From Candidatus Segatella albertsiae (GTDB taxonomy: Bacteria; Bacteroidota; Bacteroidia; Bacteroidales; Bacteroidaceae), in NCBI GenBank assembly GCA_002451555.1, contig DKCU01000001.1:1-28924 (forward strand): a stretch of DNA of 28,924 nucleotides, in the 5' to 3' direction. Within the stretch, counting starts at the first letter, position 1. The number at the start of each line of letters is the position of its first letter. The notes beneath the pieces were generated by a model. That model did not search any database. It saw only the letters and a list, made by a program, of their open reading frames with translations, and was not told the DNA's origin. Position numbers and translations under genes: made by a program. Of this stretch, positions 15,339 through 23,687 are shown in pieces.

Positions 15339-16748
15339 TTAATAATATCTTGACCACTTATAAGCTTTGTTGTTGTCACTTGACATATAACTTTGATAAG
15401 TTAAACAAGAAGGAGTTGCCAGATAGTATTTCTTGATAAATGCATCTGATACATCCGTGAAAGCATTAAACGCATTCTTAGAAATTGCAAACATTGTTGA
15501 ATTAAATTGCGTATCTCCAAATTCCTTCAAGTTTGGATAAACTAAATTGTAGGTTTCTGGCAAATCTCCGATGACAAGTGTATTCAATTCGACAAACTTA
15601 GACATATCAAACTGTTTTAAACTTGGCAGACATTCGATGTCCAAATAGTTTGCACGTAAATTATCTTTGTTTGGAAGAATTATAGATTCTATAGATGGAC
15701 AATCATACACAATTATTCCACTACCAGAACTTGTGTCCAAATCATCTTTTCCATTTCTTTGCCCAAAAATAACAGACTTGCTTAAATCTATAACTTTTAA
15801 TGAAGAAACATTTCCTAAATATATGTAACGTAGCTTCGAATCATCTGGTATGTTTATTCCATCAACTGAAACGTTTAATAGTGTTATAGCATTTATATTT
15901 TCAGATAAATTCAATGTTGGAACTTTTGTTTCAGGATTGTTTGAAGCCAAAGCAATAGATGCTCCATTCCAATATGGACTTTCTACAACATATTGAATAC
16001 CTTCGAAGTCAGATACCCCCTCTGTTATTTGTAATGCTGCTATACGCTGTTTACCATCAAGAATATAGTTTGAAATATCAATCTTATCACCATTAAACAT
16101 CTGTGAAAATGTTTCCTTCAGGGTCTTTCTTAGAGTTTCATCAGGAATCTCTCTTAAAGTGTTATATTTTTCCAAACTACCATTAGCATTTTGCATTTCA
16201 ACATCCATAGTACCACCATCAATGGCAGACTTGTTCTGACGATAGAAACGCATGAGCTGAGCAATATTATACTTAGCTTGCTCTGGCAAATAAAGTTTGG
16301 TGATATTGTGAAGGTTCTCTACAGTCTCGTCACCATTTTCCTCAACAGTTACCTTTACAAGGTTGTCATAGTTGTAAATGTCGTTATTTGTAAGGTCGAT
16401 GCCTGTAATCTGAGCAGGAAGAACAGAAAAGTCGAAAGTCTCACCATAGCCATTGTTGCTAAGGTTCAACTCTTTCAAATTAGGAAAAACAGAAAGCTCT
16501 TTCAGGGCGGCGGTATCAACCTGTGTGCCTGAAAGATCGAGTGAAGTGGTGTTGTTAGCTTTGTCATCGAGGAGCAACTTGCCGTTCTCGTCGAATGTAT
16601 ATCCTTTGCTTGCGAGAAGGGTCTTGAGATGAGAGTTGTCAACTGCCACCGCACTGTAAGAAGGCGCATCATCATCGCTGCCACAAGAAGCGAAGCCAAG
16701 GCAAAGAGCCATGGCAGCGAGACCGATGAAATTCTTTAAAATTTTCAT
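15339..16748 (-). CDS. Surface lipoprotein with leucine-rich-repeat-like domain
   Basis: 469 residues. The signal peptide ends FASC (Cys22) followed by GSDDD, a strong surface-export signal. Residues about 70-125 contain LRR-like units (TSLDLSGTQVDTAALKEL, NLKELNLSNNGYGETFDF, ITGIDLTNNDIYN), and further degenerate units recur later (LRYIYLGNVSSLKVIDLSKS, SLKQFDMSKFVELNTLVIGD). It matches the general pattern of DUF4458-like LRR lipoproteins, with the family name tentative. It is first in a unit with the calycin-like protein and the small lipoprotein, suggesting a surface-bound binding assembly. Its promoter has an internal palindrome that may serve as an operator. Confidence 0.8.
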   Translation of the reverse strand: MKILKNFIGLAAMALCLGFASCGSDDDAPSYSAVAVDNSHLKTLLASKGYTFDENGKLLLDDKANNTTSLDLSGTQVDTAALKELSVFPNLKELNLSNNGYGETFDFSVLPAQITGIDLTNNDIYNYDNLVKVTVEENGDETVENLHNITKLYLPEQAKYNIAQLMRFYRQNKSAIDGGTMDVEMQNANGSLEKYNTLREIPDETLRKTLKETFSQMFNGDKIDISNYILDGKQRIAALQITEGVSDFEGIQYVVESPYWNGASIALASNNPETKVPTLNLSENINAITLLNVSVDGINIPDDSKLRYIYLGNVSSLKVIDLSKSVIFGQRNGKDDLDTSSGSGIIVYDCPSIESIILPNKDNLRANYLDIECLPSLKQFDMSKFVELNTLVIGDLPETYNLVYPNLKEFGDTQFNSTMFAISKNAFNAFTDVSDAFIKKYYLATPSCLTYQSYMSSDNNKAYKWSRYY

Positions 16749-16811
16749 TGTTCTTTTGTACTTTTAAAATGTTTATAATTAAAATTAAATATTATCTTGA
16801 ATATGCGGCTG

Positions 16812-16842
16812 CAAAGGTACACATTTCTTAAAATGTGTGCAA
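16812..16842 (-). promoter_or_regulatory. Promoter of the lipoprotein operon with a palindrome in the spacer
   Basis: Minus-strand -7 TACCTTTG (16819-16812) and TTG (16842-16840) are 20 nt apart. An 8-bp inverted repeat, ACACATTT-ctta-AAATGTGT (16819-16838), fills the spacer, where a bound repressor would block RNA polymerase. It lies 63 nt upstream of the ATG at 16748. Confidence 0.65.
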
Positions 16843-16951
16843 TACTCAAAAATAGTGAAATGCGCCATCCTCATTTATGGGGATATTCATAAACATTTTC
16901 GTGTTTTTTCGTACAAAATCAGTATTTTCTAGGTATTTCTCCTGTAATTTA

Positions 16952-19441
16952 TCACAATTGTTGATTGATTCGATACTTAATTGTGATGATAAAGTAGCTG
17001 CCGATTTGAGAGGTGTGACTCTCCGTCAGTCCTGTAGCCGTAACATTGCGGTAATAGTTTTTCTTGTCGCTGAGGATGTCCGACCAATAGAAAGACAGCT
17101 CGGCTTGCTTCTTTCGGAGAAATCGCCAAGATGCTCCCAAGTTCCATACCACTTGGTCGTCCTCGCCTTTCTTGATGTTCGTGCCGTTGCGGAAAGAGTA
17201 GGCGACATCGCTCTTGACTTGGAAGCCAAGAGGAAGTTCGGCATAAGTGTTCAGCGAAAAGGTATAGCTTCGAGTATAGTTGGATGTCCCCCTAAGCTGG
17301 TTGGCGACATGGCGGTAACGCCAATCGCCCTGCAAGTCGAAACCTCCCCATTTCGGCTGATAGCCCAAACGCAGGTTTGCATTATACGACGTGTTATGGG
17401 TGACGCTACGGTCTGGCTCCTCGCTCTGCCCCTCATTCACCAAGGCTACGCTTTGGCTAAAGTTGGCACCTGTGCGAGCCGATAGGTTGAAGCGTTTCTT
17501 CCATCGCTTCTGATAGCGAAGGCTGGCACGCATATTCCAGTTGCCGTTCACATTCACAGGATAAGTCTCCGTGCCGCCTGTGGCAAGGTCGTAAAAGACG
17601 GCTTGCGTCTGACTGTTATAGATGTTGCTAAAGTATATATCGCCCGAAAGCCCGAGGCGAGTGTTTCTTCCTGTCAAACGAAAACTCTGGTTATAGGATG
17701 CCTTGAGCGAAGGGTTGCCATGAGTGATGTGCAGCGGGTCACTGTTATCTGTCAACGATACCAAGCTACCGAGGTCGGGCTGTCGGCTGCTACCGTCATA
17801 AATCAGTTCGAAGCGGGTCTTGCCTCGATGCCAAGACACATTCAACTGTGGATTCCAGTTTACGCTCGTCCTTATCGTGTCGGCATGGAGCAAGCCTGTC
17901 TTCTGGTTAAGGCTTCTCCGCTCGGGTTGCATCAACACACCTGCGTTCACCTGCCATAGCTTGCCATCATAATTGAGGTAGAGGCTGAGGTCATGAGTAA
18001 AAGTCCTGCTTTGGGTATGGTTGCTCAAACTATCCAGATACGCCTCGCCCTCGTAAGTGCTTCGGTCGCTCATCTGTCGGTTGGCAGCATAGCGATAACC
18101 GAGTTGCAGGCGCAAGTCTTGAGCCAAGGGTTGCGTCAGGTTGATGCCTACGGAATAGGCACGATTGGTGGATGGGGAGTGCTGGTATTGGTTGCGATAA
18201 AGCACCGAGTCGCCCCCCTGGCTGCTCTCCAACTGATAGTAAGTGGTCTCGGAAATGGAATGCGACTCATTGGTGGTCTTGCTATCCGAATAACTACCCG
18301 TAAGGCTGATGCTCGTACCCTTGCCGTTGAGCACTCGAGTAATGTCGGCATTGACGGAGAAGGAACGGTTGTCGCTCTTCGATTCCGAGGCTCTCGTAAT
18401 ACTGTTGATACGTACGTCCTCATCAGAAGAGGTGGATTGCTGGCTGTCGCTGGTATTGTCACCTTTCGACTTGCTGAAGTTTCCACTGATATTGATATAG
18501 GTCTTGTCATCCAAGCTCCATCTCATGCCCAACGATCCATTCCCCATCGTGTTGCGATTGGTGCTGGTGGATGCCGAGTTCTGATAACGATTGCCAGTTG
18601 TGAGGTATTGCTCGCTATACACAGAGTTCTCGTTGCCAGTCACAAAACGATTGTACATCATGTTGCCATAGAGGGTGAACCGCTTGGAGAACTTCTTGGC
18701 AAAGTTCATCGCCACATTGTCCTGGCGATTGTCGGGATAACGAGAGGTCATATTCTTGTTGCCACTTCTGGCTATCACGGAAATGTTATCGCCAGTCTGG
18801 CGGAAGAGGTTGGAAATCAACTCGGCATCCTTCTTGTCGTTGTTGCCCCTGCCGATGCCAGCCGAAGTAATCAGCGTGCCGTTGAACTCTCGTTTGGTCT
18901 GAAGGTCGAGCACATAGTTCTCGCCACCCTTGCGCACCTTGGTGATTTTCTCTAACTCGCTCCGTTTGTCATACACCTTAATCTTGCTAACCAACTTAGC
19001 TGGCAGGCTTTCGAGGGCAAGGGTGCTGTTGCCACCAAAGAAACTTTCCCCATTGACGTTGATTTCGTGGATGGGAAGGCCATTGTAGGTCATCGTCTTG
19101 TTCTGCTTGTCGTATTCCAAGCCAGGCACTCGTTTCAAGAGTTCTTCGAGGTAAGCCCCCTCTGGAGTCTGGAAGGCATTGGCATTGATGACCGTGGTGT
19201 CGCCCTTCATCTCCACTTCCTTCATGGCAGCGGCAACAACCACCTCGTCGAGGTTGAGTGTCTTGAAGATTGAATCTTGCAGATTTTGCTTTGAGGCACT
19301 ATGCTCCCTTACTGTATCACTTGACACAGTATAAGGATTTCCCTTTCCGTTAGGGAAAAGAAAAGACGATGCCCATACATTTGCCATCGCTGAGAAGGAC
19401 ATAAGCAAAAGTACAGGCACATAAGCATATCGTACCCTCAT
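16952..19441 (-). CDS. Outer-membrane beta-barrel protein (OMP_b-brl_3, TonB-receptor-like)
   Basis: 829 residues. After a signal peptide (MRVRYAYVPVLLLMSFSAMA) comes a short region ending LDEVVVAAAMKEVEMKGDTT, then a plug-like segment (YLEELLKRVPGLEYDKQNKT, LPIHEINVNGESFFGGN, LPAKLVSKIKVYDK) and a barrel of about 600 residues with many Tyr/Asn-rich strands. This is the outer-membrane beta-barrel family related to TonB receptors. The N-terminal carboxypeptidase-regulatory-like domain usual in this family is missing, so the plug follows the signal peptide almost directly. Substrate unknown. It is monocistronic with its own promoter; the 203-nt gap to the lipoprotein operon shows no clear terminator. 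Confidence 0.85.
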   Translation of the reverse strand: MRVRYAYVPVLLLMSFSAMANVWASSFLFPNGKGNPYTVSSDTVREHSASKQNLQDSIFKTLNLDEVVVAAAMKEVEMKGDTTVINANAFQTPEGAYLEELLKRVPGLEYDKQNKTMTYNGLPIHEINVNGESFFGGNSTLALESLPAKLVSKIKVYDKRSELEKITKVRKGGENYVLDLQTKREFNGTLITSAGIGRGNNDKKDAELISNLFRQTGDNISVIARSGNKNMTSRYPDNRQDNVAMNFAKKFSKRFTLYGNMMYNRFVTGNENSVYSEQYLTTGNRYQNSASTSTNRNTMGNGSLGMRWSLDDKTYINISGNFSKSKGDNTSDSQQSTSSDEDVRINSITRASESKSDNRSFSVNADITRVLNGKGTSISLTGSYSDSKTTNESHSISETTYYQLESSQGGDSVLYRNQYQHSPSTNRAYSVGINLTQPLAQDLRLQLGYRYAANRQMSDRSTYEGEAYLDSLSNHTQSRTFTHDLSLYLNYDGKLWQVNAGVLMQPERRSLNQKTGLLHADTIRTSVNWNPQLNVSWHRGKTRFELIYDGSSRQPDLGSLVSLTDNSDPLHITHGNPSLKASYNQSFRLTGRNTRLGLSGDIYFSNIYNSQTQAVFYDLATGGTETYPVNVNGNWNMRASLRYQKRWKKRFNLSARTGANFSQSVALVNEGQSEEPDRSVTHNTSYNANLRLGYQPKWGGFDLQGDWRYRHVANQLRGTSNYTRSYTFSLNTYAELPLGFQVKSDVAYSFRNGTNIKKGEDDQVVWNLGASWRFLRKKQAELSFYWSDILSDKKNYYRNVTATGLTESHTSQIGSYFIITIKYRINQQL

Positions 19442-19469
19442 TATTGGTTTGAATATTCAAAATCGGCTA

Positions 19470-19500
19470 CAAAAGTACGAATTTCGGTTTATATTTGCAA
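19470..19500 (-). promoter_or_regulatory. Promoter of the beta-barrel protein gene
   Basis: Minus-strand TACTTTTG (19477-19470) with TTG (19500-19498) and a 20-nt spacer, 28 nt before the ATG at 19441. The rest of 19442-19752 has no gene; the only other recognisable sites are plus-strand -7-like motifs and the promoter at 19681-19711. Confidence 0.65.
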
Positions 19501-19680
19501 TACCTTGAAGTAGGTAAAGTGATAAGAGAATAGCCAAGAGAATCCATTAAAGAAAGTGAAAACTGCATCAAATAAGTAGAAGTACCTGTAGCAAACCTAT
19601 AATATCCATCAAACTTACGACTATTGATAAGATGAATTTGAGAAAATCCTTATAGATGGAAGAAATAAATAACAAAAAGA

Positions 19681-19711
19681 TTTGGTAGTTATCATTATTT
19701 TTGTAATTTTG
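19681..19711 (+). promoter_or_regulatory. Promoter of the DUF4248 gene
   Basis: TTTG (19681-19684), 19 nt, TAATTTTG (19704-19711): a perfect Bacteroidota promoter. An overlapping TATTTTTG (19696-19703) could serve as an alternative -7. A 4-codon upstream frame (ATG at 19733) precedes the real start at 19753. Confidence 0.7.
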
Positions 19712-19752
19712 CACTCATAACTTACATATTACCATGACAAACTTATAAACTT

Positions 19753-19962
19753 ATGGAAATGAAAGCATACCTCAAGGCCGACTTGGCGCAAATGTACTTC
19801 CCCATGCTCGACACCACCCTCGCCATGCGACGCCTGCGCCGCTGGATACACAACAACCCTGAGTTGGAGACGGCTCTGGCACAATGCCACGTGAGCAAGA
19901 ACGCCGACTTCTACAGCCGCAAGCAGGTGAGCCTCATCGTGGAATACTTCGACGAACCGTAA
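19753..19962 (+). CDS. DUF4248 family small protein
   Basis: 69 residues. MKAYLKADLAQMYFP, a Leu/Arg-rich segment MRRLRRWIHNNPELETALAQ, and FYSRKQVSLIVEYFDEP match DUF4248 proteins common in Bacteroidales, often near mobile or phage-derived genes. The helical layout with clustered Arg suggests a small DNA-binding protein, but no function is established. The start could be either of two ATGs six bases apart (MEMKAYL). Codon choice is biased to C/G-ending codons, unlike the AT-rich flanks. It precedes the ATPase gene by 198 nt and has its own promoter. Confidence 0.8.
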   Translation: MEMKAYLKADLAQMYFPMLDTTLAMRRLRRWIHNNPELETALAQCHVSKNADFYSRKQVSLIVEYFDEP

Positions 19963-20042
19963 CTATACGACCCTTTTAGGAGTTCCAGAGCAGACCGTTA
20001 GATTTTTCGGGCGAAATGTTTGGCGGTTTCGGGATAAAGTTG

Positions 20043-20116
20043 TATTTTTGCATAAGATAGGCTGCGCTCAGCAATTTGAAAGCAAGCTTTCATTGCGTTC
20101 GCTTGCACTATCTTTG
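20043..20116 (+). promoter_or_regulatory. Promoter region of the ATPase gene with GC-rich repeat element
   Basis: Two -7 elements, TATTTTTG (20043-20050) and TATCTTTG (20109-20116), bracket a GC-rich block containing GAAAGC-aa-GCTTTC and GCAAGC/GCTTGC inverted motifs. The downstream -7 lies 44 nt before the ATG at 20161 and lacks a good -33, unless TTTC at 20088-20091 serves. From memory, such GC-rich blocks recur ahead of Prevotella genes, which I could not check here. Confidence 0.45.
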
Positions 20117-20160
20117 CAAAGGATAAGTGAAAATTTAGATTTCAAAAAACAAATAGTGAC

Positions 20161-21912
20161 ATGGAGCAGAAACAAGTGAAAAGAGTTCCCTACGGAGTGT
20201 CTGATTTCGTCAAGGTAATCAGCAGAAACCAATACTACGTCGATAAGACTATGTATCTCCCATTGCTGGAGGACCAGGCTGACAACCTATTCTTTATTCG
20301 CCCTCGCCGTTTCGGCAAGAGCGTGTTCATCAGTATGCTCCATGCTTACTATGATGTGCTCAACAAGGATAAGTTCCAAGAGCTCTTTGGCGACTTATGG
20401 GTAGGGAAGCATCCTACTTCCCTGCAAGGTCAGTTCCTGGTGCTCTACCTTGACTTCTCGCAGGTGGGAGGTAGCATCGAACAGTTGGAGGATAGGTTCG
20501 ACCGCTATTGCAGAGTCAGATTGGATAGTTTCGTGGATGTTTATCGTCAGTACTATTCCGATGATTTTGTGAAAAAGGTACTGGAGGCAGAGGATGCCAT
20601 CGATAAATTGATATTGATTAATGATGAGTCGAAGAAATTGAACCTTTCCACCTACCTCATCATCGACGAATACGACAACTTCACCAATACCGTGCTCAAT
20701 GAGCAGGGCGAGGACGTGTATTGGGCCATCACGCATGCCGAAGGCTTCTATCGAGACATCTTCAAGAAGTTCAAGGGCAATTTCGACCGCATTTTCATCA
20801 CAGGGGTCAGTCCTGTGACGCTCGACGATGTGACCAGTGGCTTCAATATCGGCTGGCACATCTCCACCAAACCAGAGTTCAACCAGATGCTCGGTTTTTC
20901 GACCGAGGACGTGCGCGAGATGTTCACCTACTACAAGAACAACGGCATGATTCGACCAGACAGCGACATCGAGGCTATCATCAACGAGATGAAACCTTGG
21001 TATGACAACTATTGTTTCTCGGAGGATGCTTTGCGCACACAGAGTAAGGTGTTCAATTGTGACATGGTACTCTATTATCTTCGAAACTATATGAACAGGG
21101 GCGAGGCTCCTAAAGAGATGATTGACCCGAACACGAAGACCGACTACAACAAGATGCGCAAGCTCATACAGCTTGATAAACTCGATGGCGACCGAAAGGG
21201 TGTCATCAAGACGATAGCCGAGACTGGCGAGATAGTCACTCGACTGGAGGAGTCTTTCCCTGCCAACAAGATAACGGACCCGGAGATATTCCCGAGCCTG
21301 TTGTTCTATTATGGCATGCTCACCATCAAGGGCACACGTGGAGACAAACTCATCCTTGGCATTCCTAACAACAATGTGCGCAAGCAATATTATGGATATT
21401 TGAAGGAAATGTTCGAGGAGAAAGCTACGCTGAGCGTCAACAAGCTGACAGACTACTATTACGACATGGCGTATGACGGCAAATGGCGGGAAGGTTTGAC
21501 CTTTCTCTCAGATAGCTATGCCAAGGTTTCGTCGGTGCGTGACGGCATCGAGGCAGAACGCAACTTGCAGGGGTTCTTCATGGCTTATCTCAATCTCAAC
21601 AATTACTATTACACGGCACCCGAGTTGGAGTTGAACCATGGCTATTGCGACTTTTTCCTCTTGCCCGACCTGACCCATTATCCTACGAAGCACTGTTACA
21701 TCTTGGAACTTAAGCTGATTCCAAAGAAGGAGAAAGGAATGACGAAGAAGGTGCATGAGGGACTGATAGCCCAGCAATGGGAGGATGCTACGAAGCAAAT
21801 CTACCTGTATGCTGAGGCTCCGAGGGTTGAGGCTTTGCGACAAGGCACCCAGTTGCACAAGATTATCATACAGTTTGATGGTTGGAAACTGTATCGACTG
21901 GACGAGGTGTGA
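20161..21912 (+). CDS. RPRRFGKS AAA ATPase with C-terminal PD-(D/E)XK nuclease domain
   Basis: 583 residues, the full length of the AAA-ATPase_like/DUF1703 family. YVDKT at 26-30, Walker A-like IRPRRFGKS at 46-54, Walker B YLIIDEYDNF near 170, and a sensor region IFITGVSPVTLDDVTSGFNI. The C-terminal nuclease fold shows CDFFLLPD (D497) and LELKLIP (E516, K518), matching the D...ExK pattern; a trailing helix contains AQQWEDATKQIYLYA. The ATPase plus nuclease layout suggests nucleic-acid processing, perhaps in defence, but this family is uncharacterised. All key residues seem present, so it should be active. The plus-strand 3' end abuts the pseudogene on the opposite strand. Confidence 0.9.
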   Translation: MEQKQVKRVPYGVSDFVKVISRNQYYVDKTMYLPLLEDQADNLFFIRPRRFGKSVFISMLHAYYDVLNKDKFQELFGDLWVGKHPTSLQGQFLVLYLDFSQVGGSIEQLEDRFDRYCRVRLDSFVDVYRQYYSDDFVKKVLEAEDAIDKLILINDESKKLNLSTYLIIDEYDNFTNTVLNEQGEDVYWAITHAEGFYRDIFKKFKGNFDRIFITGVSPVTLDDVTSGFNIGWHISTKPEFNQMLGFSTEDVREMFTYYKNNGMIRPDSDIEAIINEMKPWYDNYCFSEDALRTQSKVFNCDMVLYYLRNYMNRGEAPKEMIDPNTKTDYNKMRKLIQLDKLDGDRKGVIKTIAETGEIVTRLEESFPANKITDPEIFPSLLFYYGMLTIKGTRGDKLILGIPNNNVRKQYYGYLKEMFEEKATLSVNKLTDYYYDMAYDGKWREGLTFLSDSYAKVSSVRDGIEAERNLQGFFMAYLNLNNYYYTAPELELNHGYCDFFLLPDLTHYPTKHCYILELKLIPKKEKGMTKKVHEGLIAQQWEDATKQIYLYAEAPRVEALRQGTQLHKIIIQFDGWKLYRLDEV

Positions 21913-21949
21913 TTCCATAGTTGGCGTGGGGAAACACATACCCATATAC

Positions 21950-22364
21950 TTGGGTTACCTCGTACTTACACATATAGTAGTCGTTGGTCAAGGTAACTTG
22001 ATGCACTGGTTTCTCATTATTATTAGGATTCTCCATCTCAGATGTCGCTCCCATCATAAGCCACAATATAAGAATGCTGACCGACAGGCTTAGATAATAC
22101 CAACACATAAGTCCTGTTCTTCTCCACCTGACTGATGCCAAAGCTAGAGAAAAACGGCTTGATGACATTCCCTTCCACATCGAGGAGGACACCCACGAAT
22201 TGAACCTTGGCCAATGCGCAAGGCTCGTCGTTCAAGTCCCTGCGTTGCTGCGTCTGGGCACTGATATCCGTAGCGGCAAGAGAGAAAGACTTCACCTTCA
22301 GCTCTTGGGCCAAAATACTTAGGCATAACATCATGCCAAATATAAAGAATAATACTCGTTTCAT
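21950..22364 (-). pseudogene. SUMF1-family paralogue, shredded by deletions
   Basis: It begins like the intact family members (MKRVLFFIFGMMLCLSILAQ, SLAATDISAQTQ, DVEGNVIKP) but jumps from VIKP to FSSFGISQVEKN, losing about 35 residues. It then jumps from LSKPV to GQHSYIVAYDG, losing the first part of the PEGA domain. A later frame change leads to MGATSEMENPNNNEKPVHQV and ends at KYEVTQ (21950). Everything after that, including the SUMF1 core and variable region, is gone. The remnant abuts the stop of the ATPase gene. At least four separate deletions or shifts make function impossible. It shows the family once extended further downstream. Confidence 0.85.
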
Positions 22365-22385
22365 GATTGTCTAAAATACGGATTC

Positions 22386-22950
22386 TTACTTATTCGAGAT
22401 ATTACGAAAACGACCTTGAAGCTTTTCCATTCGTTCCATAAGTGCCGCAAAATCTAAGGAATCACCATAGATGAAGCTTTTTCTCATTTCATTATAATCT
22501 GCCTCATAGCTTGCCATCAGTTCATCGCTCGGAACAATCTTGATACTTTGTGGCAAATCTTTATTATAGTCCACATAACCAACATGATAGAACTTTGACC
22601 ATGACAGGAAGGTTGAAGGCTTTAAAGCACGCTTTCAACTCATCCTTAAAGTCACCAAGTATATAATCTTGTGCCTTCTCTCGCAAATGATGTATCTGAG
22701 TATTCGAAGTACAGTTTGCACAAGAGAGTTTCTTTACATCCAGAAAGAAATCTCTACTAAGAGCAAGATCTATGTCTTCACTGAAACGATTGATAAGATC
22801 CCATCCCTTGCTAAGGCTTGTACCACCTTTGAACAAAAGATATTTTCCTATGCTTGTGCGAAAAACGGCACAAAGTACCGCTGTAACCCACCAGTCCTTT
22901 TCGGCAGATACTTCATCTATCTGCTTGACATTGCAGGAAAGTATTATCAT
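22386..22950 (-). pseudogene. abiEii: AbiEii nucleotidyltransferase toxin, frame-shifted and internally deleted
   Basis: From the ATG at 22950 the frame encodes LLFKGGTSLSKGWDLINRFS followed by EDIDLALS, the nucleotidyltransferase motif GGT(x)S...DxD (residues 42-61). It continues to about residue 115, then shifts and stops (VKVLSCWLCGL). In another frame the sequence resumes as SKFYHVGYVDYNKDLPQSIK, ending LQGRFRNISNK at 22386, the family's C-terminal part. About 100-150 central residues are missing, presumably including the further motifs needed for nucleotide transfer. The ORF overlaps the antitoxin gene by 38 nt, the normal coupling for AbiE pairs. The toxin is most likely dead. Confidence 0.85.
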
Positions 22951-23545
22951 GCATATTACGTTTGATAATATTCCTCATCCAAACAGGAGCTAAAAGTAAG
23001 TCATGCTCTAAGGGAGCAATTTCTTGATTCTCTGCTAGTAGTTGAAATATACGTTTCTCAACCTCTGAAGTAATATTGTTCTCGCCAATACTACGAAGAG
23101 CCTGGATGAGGTCACGCATTAAAACACTTTTGAAGGCAAAGTTTCGTGGAGCACCATGTTTTAAAACTACCACACGCTTTCCCATGACAAGTTTCCTGCT
23201 AGAACCTGAAGTAAAAAAACTGGTTGTCATCGGGACTTGCGTAGAAAAACCCAACTGATTTGCAGCTGTAACTCCTGTAGGAATAATCATAGCTTTATCT
23301 CTCTTTGCAATTTCTCTCACAAGCTCATAAGCAGAAGGATATAGAATGCCAAAACGAGTCTTACGAGCCTTGATATACACTCCTTTTGATATTCGAGAAA
23401 TAATACCTTCCTTCTCGAACATCGCCAATAACTTGGTGACATATTCCACATCATACAGCGGAAAGGAAGACACAAAGAACACCTCTCCAAACTTACTGTG
23501 GGATATTTTCCTCCTAATCTTTTCAACTACAGCTTCTTGCTTCAT
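22913..23545 (-). CDS. abiEi: AbiEi-type antitoxin (DUF6088 family)
   Basis: 210 residues, typical length. The N-terminal winged helix (KIRRKISHSKFGEVFFVSSF, VTKLLAMFEKEGIISRISKG, VYIKARKTRFG) is followed by the AbiEi C-terminal domain (PTGVTAANQLGFSTQVPM, RVVVLKHGAPRN). In the type IV toxin-antitoxin system AbiE, AbiEi represses its own operon and counteracts the AbiEii nucleotidyltransferase. Here the partner is a pseudogene, so the surviving protein is an orphan antitoxin that may still act as a repressor or neutralise related toxins elsewhere. A 7-bp inverted repeat next to its -7 element looks like its operator. Confidence 0.85.
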   Translation of the reverse strand: MKQEAVVEKIRRKISHSKFGEVFFVSSFPLYDVEYVTKLLAMFEKEGIISRISKGVYIKARKTRFGILYPSAYELVREIAKRDKAMIIPTGVTAANQLGFSTQVPMTTSFFTSGSSRKLVMGKRVVVLKHGAPRNFAFKSVLMRDLIQALRSIGENNITSEVEKRIFQLLAENQEIAPLEHDLLLAPVWMRNIIKRNMHDNTFLQCQADR

Positions 23546-23563
23546 ATTTTTAACAGATATTTA

Positions 23564-23600
23564 GTCGGAATTATTGCAAATTTTTCCGACCGCAAAAATA
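23564..23600 (-). promoter_or_regulatory. abiE promoter (-7) with inverted-repeat operator
   Basis: Minus-strand TATTTTTG (23600-23593) is a consensus -7 element; no good -33 was seen. Immediately downstream GTCGGAA and TTCCGAC (23564-23570 and 23584-23590) form a 7-bp inverted repeat with a 13-nt centre, covering the expected transcription start 20-45 nt before the ATG at 23545. AbiEi proteins repress by binding inverted repeats at their own promoter, so this is a strong operator candidate. Confidence 0.6.
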
Positions 23601-23630
23601 AGTAATTTATGTGATTATTCTATACATCTA

Positions 23631-23671
23631 GTAAATCTTTTATAGATAATTATACAAAATAAAGATTTTAC
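23631..23671 (-). repeat. AT-rich inverted repeat just downstream of variable region 1
   Basis: GTAAATCTTT (23631-23640) pairs with AAAGATTTTAC (23661-23671, one bulged base) around a 20-nt AT-rich centre. It starts 16 nt after the stop of the 485-residue gene. It could be a weak terminator or the structured element that helps define DGR targets. Confidence 0.5.
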
Positions 23672-23687
23672 AAAGGAAAAGATATTG

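Noticed and set aside
17993..18955. A 320-codon plus-strand frame opposite the beta-barrel gene
   Set aside because: It is antisense to a well-supported barrel protein with signal peptide and plug; its product is a low-complexity Val/Ala/Ile-rich sequence with no family resemblance.
20395..21387. A 330-codon minus-strand frame within the ATPase gene
   Set aside because: The plus strand encodes conserved Walker motifs across the same bases, and the antisense frame has no start-site context or family match.
22386..22574. A separate small gene of 62 codons
   Set aside because: Its sequence is the natural C-terminal part of the AbiEii toxin displaced by a frame change; upstream bases continue the same frame without a genuine start.
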